59,556 bases of DNA from an uncultured Phycisphaerales bacterium (lineage in GTDB: Bacteria; Planctomycetota; Phycisphaerae; Phycisphaerales; UBA1924). Position 1 is the stretch's first letter; the number at the start of each line of letters is the position of its first letter. Under the pieces are notes generated by a model. It was given only the letters and a program-made list of their open reading frames with translations. It did no database searches and was not told where the DNA came from. This document shows, in pieces, positions 20,341 to 28,260 of the stretch. Made by a program: the position numbers and the translations under genes. The DNA lies in NCBI GenBank assembly GCA_937995595.1, contig CALKJW010000006.1, positions 1 through 59,556 of the forward strand, written 5' to 3'.

Positions 20341-20778
20341 ATGCGACGCCAGACCTATTTCGCCACGCCGCAGACCGTTCCCGCCAAGACCTGGCGCATC
20401 GTCGATGCGACCGACGTCTCCCTCGGCCGCCTCGCGGTGGACGTGGCGCAGGTGCTGATGGGCAAGCACCGCCCGGAGTACACGCCGCACGTCGATTGCG
20501 GCGACTTCGTGATCGTCGTCAACGGCTCGAAGGTCGGGCTGACGGGATCGAAGGCCGAGCAGAACGTCAAGCAGCGGTACACGCGCTTCCCCGGCGGTCT
20601 GAAGGAAGAGACCTACGGCTCGCTGCGCGACCGGCGGCCCGAGAAACTGATCGAGGACGCGGTGCGTCGCATGCTCCCCAAGAATCGCATGGGCCGGCAC
20701 ATGCTCGCCAAACTCAAGGTCTACCCCGGCGCCGAGCACCCGCACCAGTCGCAGCAGCCGGTAGCGATGACCATCTGA
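20341..20778 (+). CDS. rplM: 50S ribosomal protein L13
   Basis: 145 residues, a normal length for bacterial L13. WRIVDATDVSLGRLAVDVAQ, GKHRPEYTPHVDCGDFVIVV and RMLPKNRMGRHMLAKLKVY are the classic motifs. It is an early-assembling protein of the large subunit that binds 23S rRNA. The ATG at 20341 is preceded by AGGAG; an upstream in-frame ATG at 20203 lies inside the leader and would add 46 non-homologous residues. It is followed 88 bp later by rpsI in the usual L13-S9 operon order. Confidence 0.97.
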   Translation: MRRQTYFATPQTVPAKTWRIVDATDVSLGRLAVDVAQVLMGKHRPEYTPHVDCGDFVIVVNGSKVGLTGSKAEQNVKQRYTRFPGGLKEETYGSLRDRRPEKLIEDAVRRMLPKNRMGRHMLAKLKVYPGAEHPHQSQQPVAMTI

Positions 20779-20866
20779 CCACCCGCCCGCGCACTCCCTC
20801 CCAAGCCCCCCGCGGCACGCCGCGAACCGAAACCAGAAACGACCCGCACCAGCCCAAGGCTGAACC

Positions 20867-21388
20867 ATGACGCAGATCAACAACCCATCGATCACCGGCC
20901 TTTCGACGATCAACCCGGCGGACATCGCCAAGCCCGAGCAGATGAAGCGGCGCGTGCGCACGCCGGCCGAGCCCAAGCACGGCTGGTGGTGGGGCACGGG
21001 CCGGCGGAAGCGCGCCGTCGCGCGCGTGCGCATCCGCCCCAACGCCGCGGGCAACGGCGAGGTGAAGGTGCAGGTCGGCAACGACAAGTACAAGACCGTC
21101 GAGCAGTACTTCGCCGAGGAGCGCGACCGCGCGGACGCGTTCGCCCCGCTGCGCGTGACGAGCACGCTGGGCAAGATGGACGTGATCGTCCGCCTCTCGG
21201 GCGGCGGGTTCATGGGCCAGGCCCAGGCGCTGCGGCTGGGCATCGCCCGCGCCCTGCGCGACTTTGACCCGACCACCGAGGACGCGCTCCGCAACGCCGG
21301 CTTCCTGACGCGCGACGCCCGCGAGGTCGAGCGGAAGAAGTACGGCCAGGCCGGCGCCCGCCGCCGCTTCCAGTTCTCCAAGCGCTGA
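20867..21388 (+). CDS. rpsI: 30S ribosomal protein S9
   Basis: 173 residues. The S9 core starts near residue 45 (GTGRRKRAVARVRI) and ends in the diagnostic KKYGQAGARRRFQFSKR tail, whose basic C-terminus reaches the P-site tRNA. GGGFMGQAQALRLGIARAL is the conserved middle. The ~43-residue N-terminal extension (Asn/Ile/Pro-rich, then KPEQMKRRVRT) is longer than in E. coli S9 (130 residues). No internal start fits better. It is second in the rplM-rpsI operon and is followed by a strong terminator. Confidence 0.97.
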   Translation: MTQINNPSITGLSTINPADIAKPEQMKRRVRTPAEPKHGWWWGTGRRKRAVARVRIRPNAAGNGEVKVQVGNDKYKTVEQYFAEERDRADAFAPLRVTSTLGKMDVIVRLSGGGFMGQAQALRLGIARALRDFDPTTEDALRNAGFLTRDAREVERKKYGQAGARRRFQFSKR

Positions 21389-21394
21389 TGCGTG

Positions 21395-21416
21395 CCGCCG
21401 ACCTCCAGGTCGGCGG
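21395..21416. repeat. Perfect 10-bp-stem palindrome after rpsI (REP-like)
   Basis: CCGCCGACCT, a CC loop, AGGTCGGCGG, beginning seven bases after the rpsI stop. There is no T-run after it, so it is not a terminator by itself. The style (CCGACCTCCAGGTCGG) is like dispersed REP elements of planctomycetes and resembles the palindrome inside ACMSD in design though not in sequence. It may also protect the mRNA 3' end. Confidence 0.55.
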
Positions 21417-21437
21417 GACAACAACAACCCCCACCAA

Positions 21438-21465
21438 CCCCGGCCCCGCGGCCGGGGTTTTTGTT
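21438..21465 (+). terminator. Rho-independent terminator of rplM-rpsI
   Basis: CCCCGGCC-CCGC-GGCCGGGG (8-bp perfect stem, 4-nt loop) followed by TTTTTGTT. It lies 50 bp after the rpsI stop. Confidence 0.9.
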
Positions 21466-21514
21466 CGGCGGCGAGCGGGCTCTGTCATACGCCTTCCCGA
21501 TCAGACCCGTGCCG

Positions 21515-21655
21515 CAAAGAACGCTCGAAAGTACCTGACCGCCGTGGCGCAGAGAGCACCGAGCCGTCAGGGATTGCGAACGCTTCGGGATTCGCGGTCG
21601 ATCCTGTGTTCCTCCCGCTTTCTCGGCGTCCTCGGCGGCTCTGCGGTGTGTCCCG
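21515..21655 (+). repeat. Copy A of a ~140-bp dispersed repeat
   Basis: This stretch aligns along its whole length with the reverse complement of 48640-48782. The best-kept core is 21578-21602 (24 of 25 bases equal to the complement of 48696-48720). Flanks keep CGCAGAG- and CGTCCTC-type blocks. There is no plausible ORF in either copy. Here it fills most of the spacer between rpsI and the phosphatase gene, whose 3' ends converge on it. Confidence 0.75.
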
Positions 21656-21695
21656 CCTTCGGTCCGTCACGCCCGAGATCGAGCGAGAGTCCGTA

Positions 21696-23390
21696 TCAGA
21701 GAATCTGCACGCTCGCGACCGTCGTGTCGTCGGCCAGCGAGTCGGTCTGCGCGTACTTGAACACGGCCTCGAACATGCGGCGCACGTCGTCGTTCACCGC
21801 CCCTGCCGGGTCCAGACAGTCGATGGCGCGCTGCAGGCCGAAGAGTTCCTCGCGCCCGCCGGGGCCGCCGGGGCCGGGCTGCTCGACCACGCCATCGGAG
21901 AAGACGATGACCCGCGACTGCGGCGTCATCTCCAGCCGCGCCGACTTGTACTCGTAGTCGCCGTCGATGCCCAGCGGGATGCCGCCCGCGGCGTCGACGC
22001 GCCCCGTCTGCCGGCCCGGCGTGAGGTAGAGCCAGTGGCCGTGCCCGGCGTCGACGTAGGTCACGCTGCGGTCGTTGGCGTCGAAGATGCCAAGCCAGAG
22101 CGAGATGAACTTGTTCGCCGCGGAGTGCTGCGAGATGTAGGCGTTGACCTCGCGCACGGCCTTGGCGGCGTCGTTGTGCACCTTCAGCGAGGCGTTGAGG
22201 TGGGTCTGCGCGGTGGCCATCAGGATCGCCGCGCCGATGCCCTTGCCGGCCACGTCGCCCAGGAACACGCCGACGCGCCCCGGGCCGAGTTCGACGACGT
22301 CGAACAGGTCGCCGGCGACGAATCGCCCGGACTTCTGCCGCACGGCGTAGCGCACCGGCCCGATCTGCCCCTCGTCGGGGGGCATGATGAGTCGCTGGGC
22401 CTCCTGCGCGGTGGTGAGGTCGCGCACCAGGTCGCGCTGCCGCTCCTCGAGTTCGCGCGCGTTGATGTTGTTGAGCGCCATGGCGCACATCTTGGCGATG
22501 GCCTGGCAGAACGCCGCGGCGTCGGCCTGCACGACGGTGCGGCCCATCGCGCCGCGCGCGGCCTCGCCCTCGCGCGAGTCGAGGTAGAGGTAGGCGCCGA
22601 CGGCCGAGCCGATGACGATGGGCGCGCACAGCGCGGTCTGGATGCCCAGTCGCATGATGCTCTCGCCGGTGTTCATGGGCGAGTCGCCGGTCAGGCGGAC
22701 CATCTCGCCCGACCGCGCCGCGGCGATGAGCGAGCGGCTGAACGTGGCCCCGCCCGCGCTCCTGCCCGAGGCGTCGTACTCGCCGACGACGCGGACCTCC
22801 GCGCCGTCGCCGCCCGCCTCCTCGAGCAGCGCGGCGCGCGGGAACCCGGTGCCCTCGACCGCGGCCTTGAGCACGATGCCCGCCAGGCTCTGCTTGTCCG
22901 CCGCGCCCGCGACCGACGCGGCGCACGACATCATGAGCGTGAGCCGCTGCTGGGTGATGGCGGCCAGTTCGCGCTCGGCGACGCGCTCGACCCGCTGGCG
23001 GCCGACGGTGTCGACGGTGGTCACCAGCCCCGCGCCGCCCGATGCGGCGCCGACGCGCACGCGGAAGGTCCACGGGCCGATGCCGACCAGATCGCCCATG
23101 CGCAGCGGGGCCATGCCGTTGGCCTCCAGACGCACGGCGTTGACCATCGTGCCGTGCCGGCTGCCCAGATCGGAGATGAACCACGTGCCGTTGGCCTGGT
23201 GCACCGACGCGTGCCGACGCGAGACCGCCTCGTCGGCCAGCACCACCTGGCACGCCGACGAACGGCCCAGCGCGATCGACTGGCCCGCGGGGACCTCGAT
23301 CGGCGGCAACGGCGGGCCGTGGATCGGGTCCAGCGTCAGCGGCAGGGCGGGGGCGTCGTTCACGGCCTGCGGAGAAGAGGGTGCGGCCAT
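21696..23390 (-). CDS. FHA-GAF-SpoIIE (PP2C-type) serine phosphatase
   Basis: 564 residues. An N-terminal FHA domain (about 25-115: GRSSACQVV, SRRHASVHQ, SDLGSRHGTMVN) binds phosphothreonine in the family. A GAF-like middle (about 140-330) follows. The C-terminal SpoIIE/PP2C phosphatase (about 345-560) contains VAGDLFDVVELG, FLGDVAGKGIGAAILMA, YVDAGHGHWLYL and VFSDGVVEQ, with the metal-binding aspartates kept. It is likely a cytoplasmic signalling protein acting on Ser/Thr phosphorylation or an anti-anti-sigma switch, but no kinase, anti-sigma or STAS gene is adjacent. Joining the phosphopeptide reader and phosphatase in one chain suggests the FHA domain targets it to its substrate. Confidence 0.92.
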   Translation of the reverse strand: MAAPSSPQAVNDAPALPLTLDPIHGPPLPPIEVPAGQSIALGRSSACQVVLADEAVSRRHASVHQANGTWFISDLGSRHGTMVNAVRLEANGMAPLRMGDLVGIGPWTFRVRVGAASGGAGLVTTVDTVGRQRVERVAERELAAITQQRLTLMMSCAASVAGAADKQSLAGIVLKAAVEGTGFPRAALLEEAGGDGAEVRVVGEYDASGRSAGGATFSRSLIAAARSGEMVRLTGDSPMNTGESIMRLGIQTALCAPIVIGSAVGAYLYLDSREGEAARGAMGRTVVQADAAAFCQAIAKMCAMALNNINARELEERQRDLVRDLTTAQEAQRLIMPPDEGQIGPVRYAVRQKSGRFVAGDLFDVVELGPGRVGVFLGDVAGKGIGAAILMATAQTHLNASLKVHNDAAKAVREVNAYISQHSAANKFISLWLGIFDANDRSVTYVDAGHGHWLYLTPGRQTGRVDAAGGIPLGIDGDYEYKSARLEMTPQSRVIVFSDGVVEQPGPGGPGGREELFGLQRAIDCLDPAGAVNDDVRRMFEAVFKYAQTDSLADDTTVASVQIL

Positions 23391-23477
23391 CGGCGGGTAC
23401 TCGCGGCGGGACGGCGGGTCGGCGTGCGTCGGTACGACAGCATACCCGACAGACCTTTCGACCGTCGCGGCCGGCGC

Positions 23478-23512
23478 GCAAAGACGCCCGGCGGAGGCGG
23501 TTCCGCCGGGCG
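23478..23512 (-). terminator. Rho-independent terminator, minus strand
   Basis: On the minus strand CGCCCGGCGG, 8-nt loop, CCGCCGGGCG, then TCTTTGC. It lies 30 bp after the stop of the dockerin-tailed gene at 23543, separating that unit from the phosphatase gene. Confidence 0.75.
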
Positions 23513-23542
23513 CCGCGCGGTGGTTTCAACCGGCCATGCCGA

Positions 23543-24328
23543 TCACGGGCAGCCGGCGAACCACGCCGCGAGGAACGCGAAGATGTCCGACACGTCGGCG
23601 GTGCACGACCCGTCGAAGTCGGCGCGCCAGGACTCCGCGCCGCCGGGCCCGGCGAACCACGCCGTCAGGAACGCGAAGATGTCGGCCACGCCGACCTCGC
23701 CGTCGCGGTCAAAGTCGGCCGGGCAGCGCTGGGGAACCAGGTGCTCCTCGACCCAGTGGGCCGCGGCGTCGTGGTCGGCCTCGTCGGCCCCGTCGTTGAA
23801 GACGAACCAGAAGGGGCGCGACGCGCCGAGGGAAGGATCGGTGCTGAAGAGTTCGAGTTCGACAACGAACACGCCGGGACCGTCGGGATCGAGCCGCGTG
23901 ATCTCCAGGTGGCGGTGCCACGTGCCGTTGCTGGCGACGGGGAGGGTGAAGCCCTCGACGACGGTGTTGCACAGCGGCGTGAACACGGGCCCGAGGCTCG
24001 CGAAGGCGACGGCGAAGACGGGCGCGTCCTCCGCGGCCAGGCGCGAGCCGTTCCACCACAGCACCGGGCCGCGCACGCGGAAGCCGACGGCGCTGGGCAC
24101 GGGGAACGTGCCCGGCGCGCAGTCGAAGCCGGGCTCGTCGGCAAAGTGGGGCTCGGACTCGCCCATCTCGGCCGGGAAGACGCGGGCGGGCTCGGGCACG
24201 CCCGGCGTCTCCTGCCGGTTGGTGACGATGCGGCCGGACTCGACGGTGAGGTACACATCGCCGGCGTGCTGGGCGAGGGCCGGAGTGGCGGCGGCGATCG
24301 CCGCGACAAGAGCGGTCGTGAACTTCAT
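23543..24328 (-). CDS. Secreted protein with paired GC-type dockerin-like repeats
   Basis: 261 residues. It has a Sec signal (MKFTTALVAAIAAATPALA). The middle ~170 residues have no family I recognise; they contain FRVRGPVLWWNG and end with HWVEEHLVPQ. The C-terminus carries two dockerin-like units, [20 protein letters not shown] and RADFDGSCTADVSDIFAFLA, each followed by xAWFAG, with a terminal Cys-Pro. The Asp pattern DxDxDGxxxxxD suggests one calcium loop per unit. Such tails in Phycisphaerae probably hold the protein at the cell surface or in a complex. It lies 36 bp after a prepilin-like gene in the same operon. Middle-domain function unknown. Confidence 0.82.
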   Translation of the reverse strand: MKFTTALVAAIAAATPALAQHAGDVYLTVESGRIVTNRQETPGVPEPARVFPAEMGESEPHFADEPGFDCAPGTFPVPSAVGFRVRGPVLWWNGSRLAAEDAPVFAVAFASLGPVFTPLCNTVVEGFTLPVASNGTWHRHLEITRLDPDGPGVFVVELELFSTDPSLGASRPFWFVFNDGADEADHDAAAHWVEEHLVPQRCPADFDRDGEVGVADIFAFLTAWFAGPGGAESWRADFDGSCTADVSDIFAFLAAWFAGCP

Positions 24329-24364
24329 GGGTGGAACCTTTCTTCTGTTCTGTCCGCCGCGGCG

Positions 24365-25096
24365 CTACCGCGCGACGGCGGGGTTGAAACGGTTGGTTGC
24401 AAAGTCGGTGTACACAACGTCGAGGCGGTGCAGCGCCGCGCGCCCGTCGAGGTAGGCGTAGTTGGCGCGCGAGGCGAACGAACGGGCCGGGCCGCCCCAG
24501 GCGTCGATCTGCGCCTGCTGCGAGGCGCGGAGGGGCGGCTGCGTGCCCTGCCCCCAGTTCTCGACGTGCACGTGGTCCGACACGGCGAACTCGCCCTCGC
24601 GGGCGAGCATGAGGAACGCGACCGTCGCCGAGGGCACGGGGAGCTTGTTGATGTTGTCCCAGGGCTCGCGCGGCGAGAGGCCGGGGTTGTAGGTGCGCGA
24701 CAGGTAGTTGTTCATCGCGTAACTGCTCACGCGGTGCGCACCGTTGATCGTCTGCCCCTGCCCGCCCTGCTCTTCTGGCCAAAAGGGGCTGGCGTCGCCC
24801 GGCGAACGGAGCACGGCCGGGTTGGCGTAGTACTCGCGCAGCGTGTTCACCCACGACAGGTCCGGGTCGCCCGCGCCGCCGTGGGCAAGGCCCACGTCGG
24901 CCAGCGCGCCGCGGTGGTCGTTGGCGTAGAGCGTCTGGCAGAGCGCCAGCGAGCGCGCGTTCGCCAGGCAGGCCGTCGCGCGGGCCGAACGCCGGGCCGC
25001 GCCCAGCGCCGGCAGGAGCAACCCCGCCAGCAGCGCGACGACGGCGATGACGACCAGCAACTCGATGAGCGTGAAGGCACGCGATCGGATGACCAT
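24365..25096 (-). CDS. Type II secretion/pilin-like protein with prepilin N-methylation signal
   Basis: 243 residues. It starts [20 protein letters not shown], a type IV prepilin signal with the conserved Glu, followed by a long helix (ALLAGLLLPALGAARRSARA). The rest (LANARSLALCQTLYANDHRG, a DxxD-rich loop, and NYAYLDGRAALHRLD near the end) fits the planctomycete pseudopilin family with a late H-x-DG-like motif. It would be cleaved by prepilin peptidase and assembled at the inner membrane. GGAGCGGAGC lies just before the ATG. It is the upstream gene of a two-gene unit with the dockerin-tailed protein, an arrangement that recurs near 44 kb. Confidence 0.88.
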   Translation of the reverse strand: MVIRSRAFTLIELLVVIAVVALLAGLLLPALGAARRSARATACLANARSLALCQTLYANDHRGALADVGLAHGGAGDPDLSWVNTLREYYANPAVLRSPGDASPFWPEEQGGQGQTINGAHRVSSYAMNNYLSRTYNPGLSPREPWDNINKLPVPSATVAFLMLAREGEFAVSDHVHVENWGQGTQPPLRASQQAQIDAWGGPARSFASRANYAYLDGRAALHRLDVVYTDFATNRFNPAVAR

Positions 25097-25245
25097 GCTC
25101 CGCTCCGGTGGCGCGGCCCCGTCGGGTAGACGGCGCGGCGGCGTGCACGGGTGCGAACGCGCCGCGCACGGGGCAGCGCCGGTGCGCAACGACTCGGATG
25201 AACACGATGGAACGAGTGAGACACCCCGGCGGGGCCGGGATCGGC

Positions 25246-25788
25246 TCAGGCGCGCAGCACGCGGCCGACCGCGGGCGGGGCGCGCGGCTGCGCATCGCGC
25301 GAGCGGGAAACTCGCGGCGGTTCGGCGTGCGACGCGACAGGCGCGTCGGCCTTGGCCGCGGCGACCGGCAGCGCCGGGGGGGCGATGTCCGCCGCGAACC
25401 GGTGCGCGCCGGTGAAGATCACCTTGCAGACCGGGCAGTTGTGGTGGTCGTGCGGCTCGGAGGGGGCGGGCCTTGGCTCGTTGGCGGGCGCGGCGCCGGC
25501 GCGCTCGCCCTCGCCCGCCGCCGCGGCGAGGGGCGCCCGGGCCTCCGCCTCGGCATCGTGATCGTGCCCGCAGGCGCAGCGCGAACGCTTGGCGACGGGA
25601 GCGGGCGTGGCCGGCTGTCGCGCCCCGGGCCCGCAGGTCGTGTGCGCGCACCCTCCCACGCCGCATGCGTGCCCGCTCAGCGATAGGCCGTGCAGGCCGG
25701 GCAGGAGCGCCGCGAGCACGACCGCCGCAGCGGCGCAGAGCGCGCCAGGCGTTCCGCCGAATCGGGATGGGCCGGGCCGTGGTCGCAT
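25246..25788 (-). CDS. Small His/Cys-rich exported or membrane-anchored protein, possibly metal-related
   Basis: 180 residues from the ATG at 25788 (an earlier in-frame ATG at 25869 overlaps the operator-like palindrome and is disfavoured). A hydrophobic helix (ALCAAAAVVLAALLPGLHGL) near residues 18-37 is followed by clusters of potential metal ligands: HACGVGGCAHTTC, RCACGHDHD, and HDHHNCPVCKV. The rest is Ala/Pro-rich. No family is recognised with certainty; the pattern recalls DUF2946-like small proteins linked to metal stress. A palindrome 76 bp upstream could be the operator of a metal-responsive regulator. Function not known; binding of Zn, Cu or Ni is inference from the ligands. Confidence 0.6.
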   Translation of the reverse strand: MRPRPGPSRFGGTPGALCAAAAVVLAALLPGLHGLSLSGHACGVGGCAHTTCGPGARQPATPAPVAKRSRCACGHDHDAEAEARAPLAAAAGEGERAGAAPANEPRPAPSEPHDHHNCPVCKVIFTGAHRFAADIAPPALPVAAAKADAPVASHAEPPRVSRSRDAQPRAPPAVGRVLRA

Positions 25789-25863
25789 CGTTCGGCCCCC
25801 GCGGCGCCGTGCGCGGGGACTGCCGGAAGTATGCGGGCGCGCCGGGGCGGCGTCAAGGGCTAT

Positions 25864-25880
25864 ATGCAACTTTGTTGCAT
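25864..25880. promoter_or_regulatory. Perfect 7-3-7 palindrome, operator candidate
   Basis: ATGCAAC-TTT-GTTGCAT, in an AT-rich patch between the His/Cys-rich gene (76 bp downstream on the minus strand) and the GH31 stop at 25900. The AT-rich character stands out against the local GC. Size and symmetry fit a dimeric repressor, possibly a Fur/Zur-type metal regulator given the metal-ligand-rich product. It also lies just beyond the GH31 gene's upstream neighbour boundary, so a role for another gene is not excluded. Confidence 0.4.
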
Positions 25881-25899
25881 CTAGCCCCCCTCCCCCCTC

Positions 25900-28110
25900 T
25901 CAAGGCATCTCGATCACGATCTCGGCTTCTTGGTCGCTCTCGATCACGCGCTGGGCGCCGTCGCGTCCCAGCAGGACGACCCGGACCTTTCGCGCCGGCG
26001 GCGTGTAGTCGCCCATCCCCGCGCCGCGAACGTACAGCCGCCCGTCCGCGGCGATGGAGGCGTTGAACAGCGTGCGGCGCGACCGGCCCTCGCGATAGCC
26101 AAAGCCGTCGCCCTCGTCCTCGTAGAGTTCGCCCTGCGCCACGCCGCGGTCGTTGAGGCTCACGTACAGCGTGAGCGGGTCCAGCGGTTTCTGGCCCGTC
26201 CACTCCATGACCGGGCCGCAGGGCAGGATCGCCCCCTCGCGCAGGTAGAGGTCCGGCAGGTCGGGGTGCCGGCCCTCGCCCACGAGTTCGAGGCGCGTCC
26301 AGCGGCCCCTGGGCATGACGACCGCTCGGTCGCCCAGCGGCGTGACCCTGCACACGACCAGCAGCGCGTCGCCGAGCAGGAACGCGTCGTCCTCCGACCG
26401 CAGCGCGGGGTCGGCGGGGTCGGCAAAGAACAGCGGGCGAGCCACGGGCAGGCCGGTTTCCGAGGCCTCGTGGAAGAGCGTGTACAGGTAGGGCATGAGG
26501 CGGTAGCGCCGCTCCAGCGCGAGTCTGCACGCGCGCTCGACCTCGGGGCCGAAGGCCCACGGCTCCTTGTCGATGTTGCCCTTGCCGGTGTGGCCGCGGG
26601 CAAAGGGCAGCAGCGCGCCCAGGCCCATCCACCGCGCAAAGAGCCGGCCGTTCTCCGCGCCGCCGGGGCCGTTGCCGTTGAAGCCGCCGATGTCCGGCCC
26701 CGAGAAGGGCTGGCCCGAGAGGCCGAGGTTCAGCGCCATCGAGATGGAGTCTTCGAGATCGTCCCACTCGGCGGAGTTGTCGCCGGTCCACGTCGCCGCG
26801 TAGCGGTGGCTGCCCATGTACCCGGCGCGCGTGAGCACGAACGGGCGCTTGTCGGGGCGCGCGGCGAGGATGCCGTCGAAGGTGCCCTTGGCCATGAGCA
26901 TGCCGTAGACATTGTGGTAGCGCAGGTGCGGGCCGGGTGGCAGCGTGCCGCCGTAGTCCCACGCGCCGCCGCCGTGCCGGTTGTCCTCGGGCATGGTCTT
27001 GCTCGGCACGTTGAAGACCGCCGGCTCGTTCATGTCGTTCCACACGCCCGAGACGCCCGTGGCCATGAAGTCCCTGTACAGACCCGCCCACCACGCGCGC
27101 ACGTCGGGGCGCGTGTAGTCGGGGAAGATGCACATGCCGGGCCACACCTCGCCCTTGTAGATTTCGCCGCCGGCGGTGCGCACGGCCAGGTCCCCGGCGA
27201 TCATCTGGTCGTAGACGAAGTAGCCCGGCTCGGCCTTGACGCCCGGGTCGATCATCCAGATGCGCTCAAAGCCCATCGCGCCCAGGTCGGCGTTGAGTTT
27301 CCTCGGGTCGGGGAACTGCGAGGAATCGAACGTGAAGACCCGGTAGCCGTCCATGTAGTCGATGTCGAACCAGATCACGTCGCAGGGGATCCTGCGCGAG
27401 CGGAAGCCGTCGGCGATCTCGCGGACGCGCGCCTCGGGGTTGTAGGAGTAGCGGCACTGGTGGTAGCCCAGCGCCCACCTGGGCGGCAGGGGCATCGTGC
27501 CCGTGAGGCGAGCCAGCACCTGCAGGACGTCCTTGGGGCCGGCGCCGTCGATCACGTAGACCGGGTACGGCGCGCCCTCGCCGAGGAACACGATCCCGTC
27601 GCGCAGGTCGATGGTGCAGCGCCACGTGGTGTCGGCCAGCACGCCGAACGCGGTGCCGTCGGTCCGCACGGCCAGCACCCACGGGTGCGACTGGTAGAGC
27701 GAAGGGTTCTCGATCGTGTAGCCGTACGCGTCGGTGTTCCAGCACACCGTCACGCGACCGTTGCGGAGCAGCGGGCCCGCGACCTCGCCCGTGCCGTACA
27801 GGCTCGTGCCCGGCTCGGTCTGGATGCGCGCGCCGAACCGACCGTCCTCGGCCACAAAGAACGTTGGCGCGGCGTTGGTCGTCGGCCGCCCGGGCACCGC
27901 CTGCTGCGGCACGACGACCGCGGGCGATGGGTCCAGCGGCTCGTTGCGCAGATGCTCGGGCACGAACCGCGCCGCGCCGGACTGCAGCATCACGGCCTGC
28001 GGTTGGAACGGCGCGGCGTCCGCGACGCCCGGCACGAACGCGGCGAGGCTTACCGAAATGCAAACAGCGGCGCACTTCGCGGCACGGGCTGCGCGGGATC
28101 TGCTGGCCAT
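25900..28110 (-). CDS. Secreted GH31 alpha-glucosidase-type glycosidase
   Basis: 736 residues with a signal peptide (about 1-32, ending VADA). GH31 features: DVIWFDIDYMDGYRVFTFD, the nucleophile Asp359 in WNDMNEP, and Asp444 in TGDNSAEW as acid/base. RWALGYHQCRYSY is the usual beta-strand segment, and C-terminal beta domains follow. The family cleaves terminal alpha-linked glucose or xylose; the WNDMNEP/WTGDN pair suits an alpha-glucosidase of the maltase type. It probably works outside the cytoplasm on starch, glycogen or related alpha-glucans, together with the GH13 enzyme at 39.6 kb. It diverges from the ankyrin gene. Confidence 0.92.
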   Translation of the reverse strand: MASRSRAARAAKCAAVCISVSLAAFVPGVADAAPFQPQAVMLQSGAARFVPEHLRNEPLDPSPAVVVPQQAVPGRPTTNAAPTFFVAEDGRFGARIQTEPGTSLYGTGEVAGPLLRNGRVTVCWNTDAYGYTIENPSLYQSHPWVLAVRTDGTAFGVLADTTWRCTIDLRDGIVFLGEGAPYPVYVIDGAGPKDVLQVLARLTGTMPLPPRWALGYHQCRYSYNPEARVREIADGFRSRRIPCDVIWFDIDYMDGYRVFTFDSSQFPDPRKLNADLGAMGFERIWMIDPGVKAEPGYFVYDQMIAGDLAVRTAGGEIYKGEVWPGMCIFPDYTRPDVRAWWAGLYRDFMATGVSGVWNDMNEPAVFNVPSKTMPEDNRHGGGAWDYGGTLPPGPHLRYHNVYGMLMAKGTFDGILAARPDKRPFVLTRAGYMGSHRYAATWTGDNSAEWDDLEDSISMALNLGLSGQPFSGPDIGGFNGNGPGGAENGRLFARWMGLGALLPFARGHTGKGNIDKEPWAFGPEVERACRLALERRYRLMPYLYTLFHEASETGLPVARPLFFADPADPALRSEDDAFLLGDALLVVCRVTPLGDRAVVMPRGRWTRLELVGEGRHPDLPDLYLREGAILPCGPVMEWTGQKPLDPLTLYVSLNDRGVAQGELYEDEGDGFGYREGRSRRTLFNASIAADGRLYVRGAGMGDYTPPARKVRVVLLGRDGAQRVIESDQEAEIVIEMP

Positions 28111-28260
28111 GGGTCGGTTCCTGTGTGCGCCGCGCGGGCGCGGGTTCGTGGTCGGCGGACATGCTAGCCGAAACTCGCGCTTGCCCTCCGGGCCGGGATG
28201 TGTTCAACTACAGCGGCACGGCGCGGCCGTTGCGGATTGACCCCCGGCGTGGAGGCGCAC

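Noticed and set aside
25789-25869. Start at 25869 for the His/Cys-rich protein
   Set aside because: It would overlap the palindrome and add a Pro/Arg-rich stretch before the signal-type helix.
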